Positions 32,159 to 34,260 of a DNA stretch of 34,260 bases are shown here, one piece after another. Position numbers and translations under genes: made by a program. The DNA is taken from positions 1-34,260 of the forward strand of contig JAEZZG010000002.1 in assembly GCA_023442485.1 (NCBI GenBank), given 5' to 3'. Positions within the stretch are counted from its first letter, which is position 1. Every line of letters starts with the position of its first letter. The notes beneath the pieces are model-generated. The model was given only the letters and a program-made list of their open reading frames with translations, did not search any database and was not told the origin of the DNA. Origin of the DNA: Actinomycetes bacterium (GTDB lineage: Bacteria > Actinomycetota > Actinomycetes > Propionibacteriales > Propionibacteriaceae).

Positions 32159-33271
32159 ATGACGACGAGTATCTCCCGTGTTGCGATAAGTGAACGCCAA
32201 ATGTCTCCGGTTCTTTCCGTGGTTTCCGACGCTGGTCTAGATGTCTATGACGGCTGCTCCGGCCCATCGCCTGCGCTCTCCGGCCTCCGTCTGTCACCTG
32301 AGTGCGCCAGCCCGGACATCAACGCTGAATTAACCGACTCCACTACCGAGGTGGAGCTGACCGACTCTACTACCGAGGTGGAGCCAACCAAACGTCTGGA
32401 CCCTGATGAAGAACAGCGACTAGCGCAGCTTATCGAAATCGGCCTTTACGCCGAGCATCTTCTCGAAGCTAGGGACTCCCGTAGTTGTATCGAGGACGGA
32501 CGCCTCACCGGCAATGTCGCCGATTGGGGCAGCACCGACCTTGCCAGTGTCGACGAGTTAGAGCAGATGGTTGAGGAAGGCAGGCATGCTTACCGCACCA
32601 TGTTCAGCGCCAATATCGGTTTAGTCGTCTCTTTGGCCAGGCAGGCATCGTTGAGACGCGATGATCTCGACGAGCTGATCCAAGAGGGCTGCATTGGCCT
32701 TGGCGAAGCGATTAGGCGATATGACTACACCTACCCTTCGAGATTCGCCACTTTCGCTGCTTTCACGATCAATCGGTACATTGTTGACCACATCGTGGCG
32801 TCGTCGGGAATGACGATTTACCGTGGCCGTCTGAAGCGTCGGCTGTTGTGGCTGAAATCGGCCATCCAAGTCGAGAAGGGGAGTCCAGCCACTATTTCGG
32901 AGTTGGCAGATGCTTCCGGCATGCCGGTGACGGTGGTCAGGAACACCCTCGGAAGCGGCGTTTATCCGGTCGACAAGCCAGAACTCGATCTGATGGTTTC
33001 AGATCGGAATCATTATGAATCTGCAGAAGGAAGAATCCTCGCCGCCGATGTTGTTGAAGCCTTGAATCAACTTCCGCGCGCTACAGGCGATCTTGTCAAG
33101 GCCCGCTTTGGAATTGGGCGCGAGCCTTGCACCTGGCAGGTCCTCGCCAAACAGATTGGGGCCTCAGTGTCGGCGACTCGCCGCAAGGTCAATGGTGCCT
33201 TGACGCAGTTGCGTGAACTCATTGATGTTGGGCCAGTCGGCGACGACAGCCTTGTCTCGGTCGCAGGTTGA
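32159..33271 (+). CDS. divergent sigma-70 family factor (SigB/group 2-like)
   Basis: A 370-aa sigma factor. Residues 1-75 are a variable leader with a tandem 9-residue repeat. Region 1.2 is recognisable at about 80-103 (DPDEEQRLAQLIEIGLYAEHLL), region 2.1-2.2 at 151-190 (ANIGLVVSLA, DELIQEGCIGLGEAIRRYDY), region 3 near 240-264 and region 4 near 297-354. Region 2.3-2.4 reads RFATFAAFTINRYIVDHI, where housekeeping and SigB factors have a YATWWIRQ-type motif, so the promoter-melting aromatics have changed. Region 4 is also degenerate. The position after dnaG is where rpoD-type genes often sit. No clear ribosome site is seen; ATG 32201 is an alternative start. Confidence 0.85.
   Translation: MTTSISRVAISERQMSPVLSVVSDAGLDVYDGCSGPSPALSGLRLSPECASPDINAELTDSTTEVELTDSTTEVEPTKRLDPDEEQRLAQLIEIGLYAEHLLEARDSRSCIEDGRLTGNVADWGSTDLASVDELEQMVEEGRHAYRTMFSANIGLVVSLARQASLRRDDLDELIQEGCIGLGEAIRRYDYTYPSRFATFAAFTINRYIVDHIVASSGMTIYRGRLKRRLLWLKSAIQVEKGSPATISELADASGMPVTVVRNTLGSGVYPVDKPELDLMVSDRNHYESAEGRILAADVVEALNQLPRATGDLVKARFGIGREPCTWQVLAKQIGASVSATRRKVNGALTQLRELIDVGPVGDDSLVSVAG
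32327..32380 (+). repeat. 27-bp tandem duplication in the sigma factor N-terminus
   Basis: Two adjacent 27-bp units encode ELTDSTTEV twice (residues 57-65 and 66-74). The DNA copies differ at four positions, all synonymous (GAA/GAG, TTA/CTG at two bases, TCC/TCT). Confidence 0.9.
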
Positions 33272-33314
33272 GTTAGGTTAGGAGTAGCGACACTGTCTGA
33301 AGGAAGGCACTGAG

Positions 33315-33860
33315 ATGGCCATGCCATTTTCTTTGTTCGGGTGGAAGAGGAGAGCCCCGCGCGAGGAGCAGGATAGTCTGGAAGCCGTCCTCGGACATTC
33401 CGTTGAGGTAATTACCTGGACGGCTAGCGCAAACGGCTTCGTGTTCGTTGTCTCCGACGGTTTGGCGCTGCGCAATATTTCGGCCAAGTCGTGGACGGTG
33501 TTGCCGTGGGAGCGGGTGCTAAACATCCGCATCAATGCAGACTCTGGTCATCTCCATTGGTCGATGTTGGACGGTAGCGAGGGGAGCGTGGAGATCGACG
33601 ATCCCGACGTGATCATGCCTAGCGTGCAGGAATGTGTGCGCACCTCTATTCTCGTCTCAGCGCGTCGGGAAACCCCTGATGGGGGAGAAGTGCTGATCAC
33701 CGCACGGAAGGCCCCATTTTCGGATAAGCCGGTGAGCTGGCACGTCCACATCATTCGGGATACAGACCTGAACCTGCCACAGATCAAAGAGTTTGTGGTG
33801 GCTCGCACCCGTGAGTTGGGTGTCGAATATGGTGTACCGATCGATCAGATCATCGAGTGA
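33315..33860 (+). CDS. conserved hypothetical protein
   Basis: A 181-aa soluble protein without a recognised domain. It has a basic start (FGWKRRAPREEQDS), a core of alternating beta-type segments (EVITWTASANGFVFVVSDG, WTVLPWERVLNI, HLHWSMLDGSEGSVEID) and a C-terminal helix (QIKEFVVARTRELG). The WxVLPWERV pattern resembles small actinobacterial proteins often found near dgt/dnaG, but I cannot name the family. The ATG has GAAGGAAGG about 6 bp upstream. It lies 43 bp after the sigma factor gene on the same strand. Confidence 0.8.
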   Translation: MAMPFSLFGWKRRAPREEQDSLEAVLGHSVEVITWTASANGFVFVVSDGLALRNISAKSWTVLPWERVLNIRINADSGHLHWSMLDGSEGSVEIDDPDVIMPSVQECVRTSILVSARRETPDGGEVLITARKAPFSDKPVSWHVHIIRDTDLNLPQIKEFVVARTRELGVEYGVPIDQIIE

Positions 33861-33887
33861 TGGGGACGTTAGCCGGAAATTGCGCTA

Positions 33888-33915
33888 TTGACGGGTCCCT
33901 TGCTCCGAGTAGTCT
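33888..33915 (+). promoter_or_regulatory. candidate promoter for the HTH gene
   Basis: TTGACG (33888-33893) and TAGTCT (33910-33915), 16 bp apart, about 30 bp before the GTG at 33946. GGCGG at 33936-33940 could serve as a weak ribosome site. Confidence 0.45.
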
Positions 33916-33945
33916 GCGACGCGCGCGACCTGAACGGCGGTCGTA

Positions 33946-34158
33946 GTGACCGTGCAAGCCGCCCGCGAGTGTGCGGGATACACGGTGAGACAGTTTGCAG
34001 ACGTGATTGGTATCTCGCGTGCGACGATAGTCAACTATGAAAACGGTCATACAGTGCCACGGCGCCCTATGATTGTGGCATGGGCATTGGCTACCGGATT
34101 CGATCTGCACTGGCTAGAAACGGGAAGAGCCACCCCCCGAAAACGGAGATGGCTCTGA
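33946..34158 (+). CDS. short XRE-family HTH protein, phage immunity repressor-like
   Basis: A 70-aa helix-turn-helix protein. VRQFADVIGISRATIVNYENGH is the HTH (residues 14-35; part: DVIGISRATIVNYENGH), followed by VPRRPMIVAWALATGFDLHWLETG. This closely follows the layout of immunity repressors of actinophages and integrated elements. It is probably DNA-binding and acts as a small repressor. The frame is closed by a stop at 33931-33933, so GTG 33946 is the only usual start. Its 3' end overlaps a hairpin downstream of tRNA-Asn on the other strand. The first helix looks short, so it may be a remnant. Confidence 0.65.
   Translation: MTVQAARECAGYTVRQFADVIGISRATIVNYENGHTVPRRPMIVAWALATGFDLHWLETGRATPRKRRWL
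34126..34156 (-). terminator. tRNA-Asn terminator-like hairpin
   Basis: On the minus strand AGAGCCA (34156-34150) pairs with TGGCTCT (34132-34126), and CTCCG with CGGGG inside gives a longer stem with a TTTT loop. It lies 8 bp beyond the tRNA 3' end. The following TCCCGTTTC is only weakly U-rich. It overlaps the 3' end of the HTH gene on the plus strand. Confidence 0.5.
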
Positions 34159-34163
34159 GTCTG

Positions 34164-34236
34164 CTCCCCCGACTGGATTCGAACCAGTAACCCTCTGATT
34201 AACAGTCAGATGCTCTGCCGGTTGAGCTACAGGGGA
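34164..34236 (-). tRNA. tRNA-Asn (anticodon GTT)
   Basis: A 73-nt tRNA cloverleaf on the minus strand. The acceptor stem TCCCCTG pairs with CGGGGGA (one G-U). The anticodon arm is TCTGA-CTGTTAA-TCAGA with GTT in the centre. The T arm contains GGTTCGAATCC. The discriminator base is G73, as expected for tRNA-Asn, and CCA is not encoded. tRNA-Asn(GTT) is a G34 substrate of the Tgt enzyme encoded in this window. Confidence 0.95.
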
Positions 34237-34260
34237 ATGGGTTACTCTCGCAACCGCTCG

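Noticed and set aside
1..34260. CRISPR array, insertion sequence or defence island
   Set aside because: No regularly spaced repeats, transposase, integrase or nuclease/effector cluster is visible. All but a few genes are recognised housekeeping families.

Overview
The window looks like chromosomal housekeeping DNA from a moderately GC-rich Actinomycetota. I lean towards the Propionibacteriales, but that placement is inference. Supporting signs are the DUF3097 and DUF5709 families, the hrcA-dnaJ-rsmE-phoH-ybeY-CBS-era order, a SigB-like sigma factor gene beside dnaG, the uppS/recO/zur/glyS/dusB/dgt/dnaG block, and many start codons 6-7 nt after a -10-like hexamer with no Shine-Dalgarno (leaderless style).

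Layout. 1-1563 (minus): a two-gene ABC-2 exporter, with the permease cut by the window edge. 1709-3480: DUF3097 and an inositol-monophosphatase-family enzyme. 3489-6556: a CIRCE operator, hrcA, dnaJ and rsmE. 6545-7732 (minus): a left-handed beta-helix protein of unknown function. 7816-9926: tgt and a converging YhhQ-type transporter, probably a queuosine-precursor salvage pair. 10010-15332: DUF5709, prolyl aminopeptidase, phoH, ybeY, a CBS/CorC membrane protein and era, mostly with overlapping genes. 15381-17356: leuA behind a promoter, a Leu-codon leader peptide and an attenuator-like hairpin. 17357-20616: a 335-bp spacer with a possible 37-aa ORF, then an FGGY kinase and an AraM-family dehydrogenase, probably a polyol phosphate pathway. 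20639-22249: divergent uppS and recO. 22326-25637 (minus): znuA-znuC-znuB-zur behind a Zur-box/promoter overlap. 25893-31894: glyS, dusB, dgt and dnaG. 32159-33271: a divergent sigma-70 factor. 33315-34236: a hypothetical protein, a short phage-repressor-like HTH gene and tRNA-Asn on the minus strand.

Most genes are recognised housekeeping functions. The points of interest are regulatory or in detail: the leucine attenuator with an apparently leaderless leader peptide, the Zur operator fused to a leaderless znuA promoter, the His-rich tail on ZnuB, the divergent sigma factor with a silently diverged tandem repeat, a perfect inverted repeat on the dnaG -10 box, the kinase/AraM pair, and the orphan HTH gene beside tRNA-Asn. 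I saw no CRISPR array, insertion sequence or defence island. I do not see a clearly new multi-gene system here.
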